From positions 62,001-126,000 of the forward strand of contig CALYLW010000015.1 of the NCBI GenBank assembly GCA_944989445.1: 64,000 bases of DNA. Reading direction: 5' to 3'. The notes beneath the pieces are model-generated. The model was not told where the DNA came from. It made no database searches and worked only from the letters and a program-made list of their open reading frames with translations. The position numbers and the translations under genes are program-made. The stretch is from Ampullaceana balthica. Taxonomy: Eukaryota > Mollusca > Gastropoda > Lymnaeidae. How positions within the stretch are numbered: position 1 is the stretch's first letter; every line of letters begins with the position of its first letter. Of this stretch, positions 1-12,800 are shown piece after piece.

Positions 1-293
1 AATTTAGAAGTATTAAATAAATAAAAGGAAAAATAAAGAAGAAGAGGACATTAATATGAAATTTACAATCCGTAGAAGTTGTCATGGCTTGTCCCGTGGA
101 TCTTATATTACGGCTATTGAATCTCTATGCAAGAAAGGGCAATAAAATATGGTGTACCAATCTTTTAAATAATTACTTGTTGCATTTTCCACAATGTCCT
201 GAGTGTGCTATACTTTTAACACAATATCTTTCAAAATATTTTTTAATACAGGTATTAAAATTTTTCTAGTTGAGGAAATAATGTAAAAAAAAT
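1..293. other. left edge, no supported gene
   Basis: AT-rich sequence with a short open frame from 84 to 269 that has no recognisable domain and no clear splice sites. The adhesion-GPCR gene that starts to be visible at 780 must have earlier exons. One could lie here after the acceptor-like sequence ending near 79, but I could not find a phase-compatible donor. Confidence 0.5.
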
Positions 294-760
294 CTTGTCT
301 CTAACAAAGCCACAAGTTCTAACCGTTAACTTGTCTCTAACAAAGCCACAAGTTCTAACCGTTAACTTGTCTCTAACAAAGCCACAAGTTCTAACCATTA
401 ACTTGTCTCTAACAAAGCCACAAGTTCTAACCATTAACTTGTCTCTAACAAAGCCACAAGTTCTAACCGTTAACTTGTCTCTAACAAAGCCACAAGTTCT
501 AACCATTAACTTGTCTCTAACAAAGCCACAAGTTCTAACCATTAACTTGTCTCTAACAAAGCCACAAGTTCTAACCGTTAACTTGTCTCTAACAAAGCCA
601 CAAGTTCTAACCATTAACTTGTCTCTAACAAAGCCACAAGTTCTAACCGTTAACTTGTCTCTAACAAAGCCACAAGTTCTAACCGTTAACTTGTCTCTAA
701 CAAAGCCACAAGTTCTAACCGTTAACTTGTCTCTAACAAAGCCACAAGTTCTAACCGTTA
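294..760. repeat. 36-bp minisatellite, 13 copies
   Basis: A 36-bp unit containing CTAACAAAGCCACAAGTTCT is repeated 13 times head to tail. The main variable position is A/G in the ACCRTTAAC segment. Because 36 is divisible by 3 it gives open frames on both strands that are not genes. The last unit ends about 18 bp before the acceptor of the exon at 780, so the array lies directly against the 3' end of an intron. Confidence 0.97.
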
Positions 761-779
761 TATTGTTTCTGTATCCCAG

Positions 780-897
780 AGCCTGAAATATTCTGCATCG
801 CCACAACAAGGACGACAACCACGCTTTGTTGGAAGAACCCTATGCTCGAAGTTAAATTTGAAGGATATTTAGTCGAAGTTAGTGGATCTATAGAAAG
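780..897 (+). CDS. adhesion GPCR exon: first half of FN3-like module
   Basis: The acceptor TTTCTGTATCCCAG precedes the exon and GTTTGT follows it. It encodes PEIFCIATTRTTTTLCW and then a GYLVEV segment, the B- and C-strand pattern of a fibronectin type III fold. It ends with two bases of a codon that are completed by the first base of the exon at 2781, giving Arg. That phase match is the main reason to accept it. It is the first visible exon and an earlier one must exist. Confidence 0.7.
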
Positions 898-3800
898 GTT
901 TGTTTTAACTTAGCAGTACTCGGGACCCTGAGCGAATGTCATAAATGGGGCCCAGAGGTTAAGTAAATGTCATGTGTGGGGTCCAGAGGTGTAAGTGAAT
1001 GTCATGTGTGGGGTCCAGAGGTGTAAGTTAATGTCATGAATGGGGCCAAGAGGTGTAGGTCAATGTCATGAATGGGGCCGAGAGGTGTAGGTCAATGTCA
1101 TGAATGGGGCCGAGAGGTGTAGGTCAATGTCATGAATGGGGCCAAGAGGTGTAGGTCAATGTCATGAATGGGGCCAAGGTGTGTAGGTCAATGTCATGAA
1201 TGGGGCCAAGGTGTGTATGTCAATGTCATGAATGGGGCCAAGAGGTGTAGGTCAATGTCATGAATGGGGCATAGAGGTGTAGGTCAATGTCATGAATGGG
1301 GCCAAGGTGTGTATGTCAATGTCATGAATGGGGCCAAGAGGTGTAGGTCAATGTCATGAATGGGGCCAAGAGGTGTAGGTCAATGTCATGAATGGGGCCA
1401 AGATGTGTAGGTCAATGTCATGAATGGGGCCAAGGTGTGTATGTCAATGTCATGAATGGGGCCAAGATGTGTAGGTCAATGTCATGAATGGGGCCAAGAG
1501 GTGTAGGTCAATGTCATGAATGGGGCCAAGATGTGTAGGTCAATGTCATGAATGGGGCCAAGGTGTGTATGTCAATGTCATGAATGGGGCCAAGAGGTGT
1601 AGGTCAATGTCATGAATGGGGCCGAGAGGTGTAGGTCAATGTCATGAATGGGGCCAAGATGTGTAGGTCAATGTCATGAATGGGGCCAAGGTGTGTATGT
1701 CAATGTCATGAATGAGGCCAAGAGGTGTAGGTCAATGTCATGAATGGGGCCAAGATGTGTAGGTCAATGTCATCAATGGGGCCAAGGTGTGTATGTCAAT
1801 GTCATGAATGGGGCCAAGAGGTGTAGGTCAATGTCATGAATGGGGCATAGAGGTGTAGGTCAATGTCATGAATGGGGCCGAGAGGTGTATGTCAATGTCA
1901 TGAATGGAGCCAATGTGTGTATGTCAATGGTATGAATGGGGCCGAGAGGTGTAGGTCAATGTCATGAATGGGACCGAGAGGTGTAAGTAAATGTCATGAA
2001 TGGGGCCGAGAGGTGTAGGTCAATGTCATGAATGGGGCTGAGAGGTGTATGTCAATGTCATGAATGGGGCTGAGAGGTGTAGTTCAATGTCATGAATGGG
2101 GCCGAGAGGTGTAAGTCAATGTCATGAATGGGGCCGAGAGGTGTAGGTCAATGTCATGAATCGGGCCTGAGAGGTGTAGGTCAATGTCATGAATGGGGCT
2201 GAGAGGTGTATGTCAATGTCATGAATGGGGCTGAGAGGCGTAGGTCAATGTCATGATTGGGGCTGAGAGGTGTAGGTCAATGTCATGAATGGGGCTGAGA
2301 GGTGTAAGTCCAGATTTCATAGTGTAAAGAGTTTCCCATCGCCAGGTCCCAACATGCTCTGAGGCCCCACAGCTGTGGGGCAGCAGCCCTACTCGCCACC
2401 CCCAAAGCTCGCCTCTGGTTCGGTCTTCATCAGTCTCATTACCTTTCATTAAACTGGCATCGTAGGGTATTCCGTACACTGAAGTCCAAACCAAGCCCAT
2501 ATCATATGATTATTTGGTGGTGTCAATATAGTCTTGGCAAAAACTTATACTAAAGTTTACGAAATAATTTGTTAAAAAAGATATATACATTGAGGGATTT
2601 AAAAAACAAAATTCAATTTAACTTGTCCAGATGTATTACCACGTAATATATTCCTCTCTTTTTAACAGGCCTTACTTACCAACACAATATCCACGATTTT
2701 ATAGTAACAAGGGCAGTAATAGGGAATATTAACAGCAAAATCCTTTACAAGAAAAAAAAGTCATTCTTTTGCCATTTCAGGACAGATTTCCTTCCATACA
2801 CTGATGGACTCACCGAGACTTGTCTCCTGATAAACGGAACAAAAATGGGAGACACCTTTGTGTTTTCAATAAGTGTTAAATCAAACGCATCTGTGCATGA
2901 CACGCACTTACAACTCACTTTCAACAAAACAACAACAGGTTCGTTGACTTTGTCTCTGACAGTGTGTTTCTGTTGTATTAAATAAAACATTTTAATTTTA
3001 TACTGACGAAATCCCTTTACTTTAAATACTGAAAAAAACATTTTACTTTTCATCTTAGTGATTGTAAAAAATTATTTGCAATAAATCAATTACATTTTAT
3101 CATGTTGGGTTTTAAATCGTTTGCGGATTAACCTAGTAAGATAACATATTTCAGTTGTTTTAAAACATATCAATAAAAGAACTTTCATGTCAAAGTCATT
3201 TGGAATAAGGCAATGGGACTTGAGTCAAACTAAATAAACAATGAAATTTTTTTTAGAAAGCAATTTTTCAAGGGTTTTCAATAGTTAAAATTAAATCATT
3301 ATGTCTTTGCTCAGCCAACTCAGCACTATAATAATGTATTATAGGCTTCATGTTAATAAGATTTATTCACCATTAAATTACCCCCGTTTAATCTGAACGA
3401 TACATTAGTTTAAGAGACACAATGATTTTGTACAATGCTACTTCATTTCATTGCTCAGGATACACTACCAACTGTCAGTATCACCAGTTTTCTGTGTGTA
3501 ATTACAACAATCCATGCAATGGCAGAGGGACCTGTTCACAAGAGAGTCCAGGGCTTCCACAAAGCTACACATGTGATTGTAATGCGGGGTGGAAGGGAGA
3601 TAACTGCGAATTACAGGATTTATGTGCTTATCTCCCTTGCCAGAATGGAGGAACGTAAGTGTCAAACTATCTAATAAGATTTTTATGGTACCAAATCAAG
3701 TGATTACCTCAATAATTATCAACTATTTAAAATAATTTAGCATATCATTTTGACATTTAATCACATAATTATTCATACATTTCAAAGTAATTCTCATATC

Positions 3801-6800
3801 GTAGTTTTAATTGTCACGTCTTACCTTTTAATTTTTTAAAGCCTTTTTAACTTTAAAAAAATAAATTTTTAATTGAAAAATAATGTGTGTGTTTTTTTTA
3901 ATAATTTGAACGTTTCAGCTGTTTTGATGTGGGTAATGCATCCAACATTTGCACCTGTCCCACGGGCTACATTGGGGACTTCTGCCAGTATTATGACAAG
4001 TGCAGTGATACACCTTGCGCTAACTCAGGAATGTGTCTGTCTACACCCAACAATGGATCTTATTCCTGTCAGTGTAAGGATGGCTTCTCAGGGGACCACT
4101 GTGAGGTAAAGTTTATTATAAGTGTGTGCAGATCCATCTTTTTATTTCATCTACATTATACTGTGAGATAATGTCTTTTAGTAGAAGTGAATCCATCGCA
4201 CCTTAACTATATCAATTACATCATGCAGAATTTTCGGGTGTCATTAACTGAATTTAGTGTCATGACTCATGACATGTGCAAAGTTTGATACTATTTAAAT
4301 CTTATTTCTAGTTTGAGAAACAGTGACATTATTCAGTTCTTACATTTAAATTGTAAAATGAAAACGCATATTTTTTAAGGAAAATTTATGTTTCTGGTGT
4401 CAGAATGTACAGACAGTGTTACATATTTTCTGATGTGTTGGTCACAGATGCACACAAACAGCACAATATTTAAAAAAAAATTAAAGCTAAATAAAACAAC
4501 TCTAGATGAACAGGACATAAGAATTAAAAAAACATGTATTAGACTTTTTTTTTGAGAATGAAAAAATAACCACCACACACCAGCAAAAATGGTTATCAAA
4601 TTTATTTTTTAAAGCAATTTAGGTTAATTCTAGTTCTGGTAATGCAATTTTTATGTACAATTAAAGTTCTGCTGCGCCATTACTTTTGGGCAATTAAAGT
4701 TTTGGTGTGCCATTGTTTGTCTAAAACTTTGGTTGCAGCTTGATATTGTTTATGTACTATGCAAAGCTGAATTTAAAAGACCCATTTAAAAATGTAGCCA
4801 ATTTCAATGTCTATTTTCTGTCTTGTTCCTAAGGTGACAGATCCGTGTGTACCTTCTCCCTGTGTGGCTGGCAGGGGTGTGTGCAAGCGTCAGTCAGACA
4901 CACAATATTTGTGTAACTGTCTTGACGATTACCATGGAGACCGGTGTCAATACAAAGATGCATGTAAAATCAATCCATGCTTTTACTATGGAACATGTGT
5001 CCCTGTCAATGATTCTTTCTATTGTTTGGTAAGTGCCTAAAAATCCTCTTTCCTTTTATAGAGCTTGTGTTTGAAAAGCTCTTAAATATCCATTTTACAT
5101 GTTTGTTCTAGTTTTATTAATTAAGAGAGTTGTCATAAATTGTTTTTAAATGGGTTTATTTGAAATTTTTAATCAAACCAATTAAAATAAAAATGATATA
5201 AATGAATACAATTCTTTTGTTCTCTCATCTGGCTAAGTACGACACATGAAGCTATTTTATGTGGACATAACAACAGTATGAGTAAAATTCTCAATCATTA
5301 TATTTGGGACCCAGCATCTAACTTGCCTTAGTATTTTCAGCATAAATAATCATTTGTTTTGTTTCATATAATTGAAATAATTTTTAATTGTGTAAATCTA
5401 TTAGCTTTGAAAGGGCCAATTTGACATTTATTTTATTACATCATTCAAAATAAGCATAGGACGCAATAATCTTCTGTATAGAAGGAGCGTCTGCAACAGA
5501 TAATATAAGATAAGATAAGAAATAAAGGTTGAGGCACTTATGGGTCAATTAATTAAAATTCTTATTGCAATGTTTCTAGTGCCAACCTGATACCACAGGC
5601 CAACGATGTGAGACTGCAGATCCCTGTCAGCTGAAGCCCTGTAAGAACAATGGAATTTGTAACGCAGACATTTACGGTTCCTACAAATGCAACTGTACCC
5701 CTGATTACAGTGGAAACGAGTGCCAGTACTTTAACCCCTGTTATGGGGTCGATTGTAATAATGGAAGCTGTCGCCAGATCTCAACAACGTCATACAAGTA
5801 TGTGATATGTGTAACATATTATCATCTTTGATAAACCATATTTTCTCTGGTGTTAAATTTATGATAATTATAATAGAATAAGTTACTGAAAATGTGGAAT
5901 TTAAAAAATCCTGTTTTGTCTCATTTGACAAAACATGATCGGATGGGCTGAGAACACAAATTATTGCAAGCCAACTCACCTGTCTTGCACATCCAAACAT
6001 GACTTAAACCAAAGAGAACAAAAAACATGTTCACTTACTGTCAATGACAGCAATTTTTAATAATTATTGTAGTAAAAACTTGATGTTGATATCTACAACA
6101 TATCTAATAATTGATAAACACATATCAAATAACTGATGTGCACATATCAAATAATTGATATGCACATATCAAATAATTATATACTCATATCAAATAACTG
6201 ATGTGCACATATCAAATAATTGATGTACACATATCAAATACGGTATATACTCGTTCTATAGCCTGTTCGTTCATAAGCCGACACATATCAAATAATTATA
6301 TACACATATCAAATAGTTATATACACATATCAAATAATTATATGCACATATCAAATAATTTTAAATACACATATCAAATAATTTATATGCATATAACAAA
6401 TATTTTACATGCATATATCAAAGTCTATAATTAAGACATGCTCAAACCTCTTCTGTTTTATTAAAGTCTGATTGTAGAAACAAATTCTGTCTGCTCTTGT
6501 CACTGTATGCATAACCTATAAAAACATGATCTTTAAAAAAAATTTTATTAGATTTACAAAGGTGAGACAATTTGTGGTGGTATATAGGGAGAACTGGTAA
6601 AAGGTATAAAATCAATTGGATACTTTTTTAAAAAATCACAAATGGTTGTTGTTCCATTTACGGTTCATATGGAAGTGTTTTATGGGTGAAATTTGTCCTA
6701 CAGATTCTATACTAAAAATATGTTTTTTAATGGAAAGTTCAAGTGGGCTCGGTGGTCGAATGGATTGCACGTACCAATGGTTATGGGGTTGAATCTCCGT

Positions 6801-9800
6801 GAAGGCAGGGATTACTTCCCGAGGCCAAGGTCGTCCCCGTGTCCACCCAGCTGTGAATGGGTACCTGACAATAGGGAAACAAAGGCGGCTGGGAATATCA
6901 TGGAACCCTCATAGCCGTGGCCTGTGAACCCTGCGTCACTTGCCAACAGACCGGCATGGTCTGTGAATGCAACAATCTTCTGTATAGAAGGAGCATCTGT
7001 ATAGATAAGAGAAGATGAAGGGGTAATTTACATTTTCAAATTAACATTCCTTTGACAAACTGGTCTCACAATTTTGGGCAGATCCTGAAATAATGGCATG
7101 TAACACACTTGAAATCTTTCTCAATTATTTCATTCCAGCTGTGACTGTATCAATGGCTACTTTGGTAAACACTGCCTCAACTACGACGTGTGTTTGAGCC
7201 TCCCGTGTGGAGAACATGGTCTCTGTGAGAGCTATGATGTCAACAACAATACAATAGCAGAGTACAAACCCTACTACACGTGTGCTTGTCCTGATGGCTG
7301 GTATGGGCCAAGATGCCAGTATCAGAACTTGTGCAGCTCTAGTGTAAGTTAAATGGCCTAACACTTGATCAATTAGTTTCAATTCCTTTTACTACATCTA
7401 AAAACCATCATCAGCTAAGAGAACAATAAAGACAATTCATTATAATGTCATTAGCTTAGTAAGATGTATATTGATTTTATTTGAATGAAACTTAAATATT
7501 GCCTTCACTATGACATTATCTTATAGTGTAGTTATCGTTACTTATCACAGTTGAAATATTGTATTAGTTGTAGCCTGAATAATTTAATGTGTCTTCAAAC
7601 TAGTTAAATAACAGAGAACCTGATAAATATTTATTAAACAACGATAACATCGAGGGTGCGGTGGTCTAAGAGGTAGCGCGCTGGACTATCCAGTCGAGGC
7701 AAAAACTCCAGTCCCGGGTTCGAGCCTCGGTAATGGCAAGGCCCCCGGGGCATTGTCCTAGCCACACAATCCCCTGCTCGTTAGTGGTGGCTCAATGAAA
7801 CTTGCGGATGCTACTTCACTTGCCCCATAGGCCATCATGGTCTGTAAAGGGGGTTATGATTAATGATAACATGTAAAACATTAATGTAACAATTGATGTA
7901 GGTATCTTTAGTTTGATCTTGTGAAACATATTTATTTGTAAAAAAAATATTTTTCTTCTAATAATATATTTTTTTGTACAGCCATGTCAAAATGGAGGAA
8001 ACTGTACCAACATTCCCCCTAACAGTTTCAAATGTGATTGCCTGCCTGGCTACAACATGACAGACTGCTCTCTTTACAACCCTTGCTACAGCCAACCATG
8101 TCAGAACGGAGGTGAATGTTTGGTTGAGTTTGAGAAAAGCTACCGCTGCGAGTGCCAAGAAGGCTACCTCCTACCTGACTGTTCAAAGTTGGACCAGTGC
8201 TTCCAGCACGACTGCAAAAACGGAGGGACTTGCGTACCAGATTCAGCGTATGGCTACTACTGTGACTGCCCACCAGGCTATCTACCCCCTGACTGCTCGG
8301 CACGCAACACCTGCTACGTTAATGAGTGTCAGAATGGTGGGCTGTGCAGGAATATATCCCAGACGACATTTAGATGTGATTGTGGTCAAGACTGGACAGG
8401 CAACAGGTGTGAGCTGAGGGCTGCGTGTCAGTCTGACCAATCAGGATGCATCTGTGTCAACCAAAGGCTGCAATGTCCTCAGAGTAAGACTGGGTTGTTT
8501 TTTTCATTGGTTAACTGGTTTACACATATTGACATGCTCCGTAACATTGACACATATTGACATGCTCCGTAACATTGACACATATTGACATGCTCCGTAA
8601 CATTGACACATATTGACATGCTCCGTAACAGTGATACACATATTGACATGCTCCGTAACATTGACACATATTGACATGCTCCGTAACAGTGATACACATA
8701 TTGACATGCTCCGTAACATTGACACATATTGACATGCTCTGTAACATTGACACATATTGACATGCTCCGTAACATTGACACATATTGAGATGCTCCGTAA
8801 CATTGACACATATTGAGATGCTCCGTAACATTGACACATATTGACATGCTCCGTAACATTGACACATATTGACATGCTCAGTAACATTGACACATATTGA
8901 CATGCTCCGTAACATTGATATCTTTAACTACATGAAAACTGAAATCTAGATAAATTCCACCTGAAATTTCTGGTTTTTAAATCTTTTACATTAACTTTTA
9001 GCAGCTGCTTGTCTGTTACAAAAACTTTGGATCGATTTTTAACCCACCTCCCGGTATCCTATCGAGCTGAAATTTTCATCCAGACTCGTAGCGATTGATA
9101 AAATGATCTATCAAATTTTCACATTGATCGAATGTACTTAATTTGTATTAATTAATTTTTATATTATCTTTATGTATCGCTAAGAAGCATGTAAATTTTT
9201 ATGCTAGTTTGTCGTGCTGTGTGTATTATGCGCAGTGCATATTATGTTGAACATACTTTCAGTAATGTCTCATATATAAAGGATTTATAGTCAGAATCTT
9301 CAATTAAAAAAAGTTAGTTATTTTATGGAGAAAAAATAATAAACTTAAATATTATGTAAAAATTATTTAACAGGAAATTTCAGAACTTAAATAAAGTTTT
9401 TGATCCATTTAGGTTACTGGGTTAAAAACCTGATCAACATATTATAAAAAAATTAAGAAAGGGACTCAACAACTTTAATAAATCTTTTCATTTTAAATTG
9501 TAGCATAAATTTGATAAACCAACTAAGAAATTCTTCTAGGTTTTATTGAAATAAAAAAAATCAAATAATGCATCTATATGTAGGTGACACTAATATTATG
9601 AATTAACTTGTGTGAGTAACAACAATTATTGTTCATTATTTTCTACAAAATTCTTTTTAAAGCTGGATCTGTGTCTCAGAAGCTGAATAACTTGTTGGAT
9701 CAAACGTCAGACCCGTCAAAACTAACAGTGAAGGAAGTCGTGTTCTACACCGATGAGCTGCTAGATCTCTATAATGAGACCCTCATCAAAAAGGAGGTAA

Positions 9801-12800
9801 ATAGATTGACACTGTCAATGCACAATTTTGCTTGATTACAGTGCCCTTCTGTCCTTACTATTATGTATTACTTCACCTAACAGAGTGATTTTTTTGTTAT
9901 GAAATCTTATCTTATATGTCCTCAAAATCTAATAAAATAGAAACAAAAATGACAGACCAACTTTTGAATTTGAGACTCATATGCAATCATTATGCTATAA
10001 TTTTGATAAATACACTAATTTTCAAATAATTTTCACACAAAAATATCATATGTAGTATAAGAAAATGAATTGATGAAAGTGTATCATTGTTATGAAATAA
10101 CTTTACTTGAGATATTGTCACTGATCCAATCATTGCATTGTCAAGATTATTAGTTGCTCTCTATATTAGATTCAGTCACCTTTTAAATTTGATTTAAAGG
10201 TTGGTTTTCACAAAGTTTTGATTCTAACTGTTCATTATTTCATAGCATGCCAGCGTTGCCTTCAACGTGGTGGGAAATCTTGGCCGTGCTAATGTTTCTG
10301 TGAGCAATGAGGCAGAGAGAGTCAACAGTACAAATACCAGGTATTTCTTTTACTCATATACTGATGGTTTCTATTTTAAACGGCATACATACAGGGACCT
10401 CACTTAAACAGTTTTATGGTTGCTAAAACAAAGAGACACAACCAATCATCTCTTTAAATGACTATACAATAAAATAAATTTAAAAAAAAAGAAAATGTTT
10501 AATGCTTGAGTAAACACTGCATTTTAGATATTAATTGAAAATATTTTTAGTCATGGTCAACATAAGTAAAAATATACCCAAGATGGCTAAAATGTTTTAC
10601 AAACGGATCTTTACGTAATAAATACATTATAATATAAATTTTTCAGGCTTCGGGAGTTTCTAGACAATTACACGTCTGAAGTCAACATCACAGTCGATGG
10701 GGAGATAACTATTCCAACCAATGATTTTGAGGTCAAGGCTATTTTACTGAACAGAACAGAGGATCGGCAAAACTTCACATTTGTGTTGGAGACCAACTTC
10801 AATAGCAGCCAATTGGATTTAATGGTAGGATTTTTAAAGATATATCCTTGTAGTGTTTTTTCAATGAGAGAATTTATTTTCAATACTTATAATATGTAAG
10901 TATAAATCTACTTTATAGGAATTTAATAAATTTTGTAATGTCGATGTATTGATCTGAAAAGAACAGGGTGTCTACAGTACTGAAAGTTTACAATAGTTTT
11001 GTTATGCTTGTCTCCCTATAGATAGAACACTATACATGATATAAACCATTTAATTGTTTCTAACTTTTTAAAACCAACTTAATCAAGATACTTGAATTTC
11101 AAAGAGTTGCAATATTGTACAAAGATTATTACTGTTGATATGTGTTTTCTCTGAGAACTATCAGAAAAAAAAACATCAACAGTAATAATCTTTGTACAAT
11201 ATTGCAACTCAAAGAGTTGCAATATTGTACAAAGATTATTACTGTTGATGTTTTTCTGATAGTTCTCAAAACCTATCAGTTATTCTAAATAAGTGTTATT
11301 ATTAATTATTTAATTTTTCTGGACAGCACAATTTGAGCATTACCTTACCATGGTCAGTGTTTGGAGATTCAAACAGCAGCGCAACAAATGATACCAGATT
11401 TCAATTTATTGGCTATAAAAGATCACAGCTGTTTGTCCCAGCAGAAGGCTTTGAGCATTATGGCAACCTGGCAAGTTTGATATTGAACAGGCAACGTGTT
11501 ATCTCTGCCACCGTCAGTGGCAGGCAGCTCATCAACTTGTCAGAGCCAGTTGTCATTAGGCTTCCCAAGATTCAAGTAAGTTCTTTTTTTATACAATAAA
11601 TTGAAGAAAATGAACAGTGTCGTATTATTTATTGGAATGGGCTCTGATAAGAATATGTATATTTAGTTGAAATATTCATTCCATTGGGGGGAAAGTAGGA
11701 AAATCAATCAATTTTAAAAAATAATGTTTACAACATATTTCTGAATTACTAATTTTGACATTGATTGCGTTACGAAAATTTTACATTTTAGATTTTGTCT
11801 TTTAAATTAGAAAAATTTGATTTAAGCTCACACATTTTTTACCTTTTCTTAATCATGAAGAAAATGTTATATTGAAAAAGATTTTGTTGTGAATTTAATC
11901 ATTGATTTTTTTTATTTGATTCTCAGGAAGGTGTCAATCACACATGTGTTTTTTGGGATACTGATTGTGAGTTATTTTCATTTGTGCTCTTACTGTTATA
12001 CATTTAGCATTGTCTTCTACATATTATTTTTAGTCATCAAATTTTAATTTTTTAATTGACCTCTAAAATATTCATAAACTGACAAATAATTAAAGTAGAA
12101 ACGTTAAAGAGCTTACATTTTTAAAATAACTATAATTATTTTTAGCAAATTGTTTTATTTTTTTTCTTTCTTGCCTTTTATTTTTTTTTAAATAAATGAA
12201 ATGTCCAAGAAAACAAAATAAAAAATTAGAAATTGACAGATAATATATTAATTAAAATTTTGTTATTGTTCTGTCTTACATTGAATAATGTAATCTGACT
12301 TGAAAAACGTATTCCAGAGTTTGACTTTATAAATGTTGATGTGGCATTTTTTTCCAGCTTCCAATTGGTCAACAGATGGCGTCATACAGTTTGAGGATGA
12401 GTTTGGTTACGTCACATGTCATTCTAACCATCTGACAAGTTTTGCCGTGCTCATGGTGGGTGGAATAAGTTTGTATGAGTTTGGTTACATCACATGTCAT
12501 TCTAACCATCTGACAAGTTTTGCCATGCTCATGGTGGGTGGAATAAGTTTGTATGAGTTTGGTTACGTCACATGTCATTCTAACCATCTGACAAGTTTTG
12601 CCATGCTCATGGTGGGTGGAATAAGTTTGTATGAGTTTGGTTACGTCACATGTCATTCTAACCATCTGACACAGTGCTCATGGTGGGTGGAATCTTAGTA
12701 TTCAACATCAGAGCTAACTTTTTTCCATTGACCACAACTTTGTATTGGTATACAGATTTGATAGTTTCTAAAAATAAGTCTAAAACTTAACGTCCCAAAC

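Noticed and set aside
84..269. 61-codon frame at the left edge as an upstream exon of the adhesion GPCR
   Set aside because: No donor with the phase needed to join the exon at 780, and no FN3 or other domain pattern. The upstream exon is more likely outside the window.
294..760. CRISPR-like array
   Set aside because: The copies are contiguous with no unique spacers, in a eukaryotic context. It is a minisatellite, as are all other arrays here.
255..818. Opposed repetitive frames (LSLTKPQVLTVN on plus, VRTCGFVRDKLT on minus)
   Set aside because: Both come from the 36-bp minisatellite. The plus frame is not in phase with the exon at 780.
2219..2500. Minus-strand frame with a Trp- and Gly-rich sequence
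   Set aside because: It starts in unique DNA and runs into the 32-bp array. I know no matching domain, and it lies inside an intron of a plus-strand gene. A repeat or retroelement relic remains possible.
7653..7735. A functional tRNA gene
   Set aside because: A and B boxes are good but the cloverleaf does not close properly, and the sequence continues into a body shared with the copy at 16327-16478, so it is a SINE head.
8479..8915. Three overlapping minus-strand cysteine-rich frames (HVNMCQCYGACQYV type)
   Set aside because: The 28-bp unit is read in three phases. The cysteines are a repeat artefact and not a toxin-like framework.
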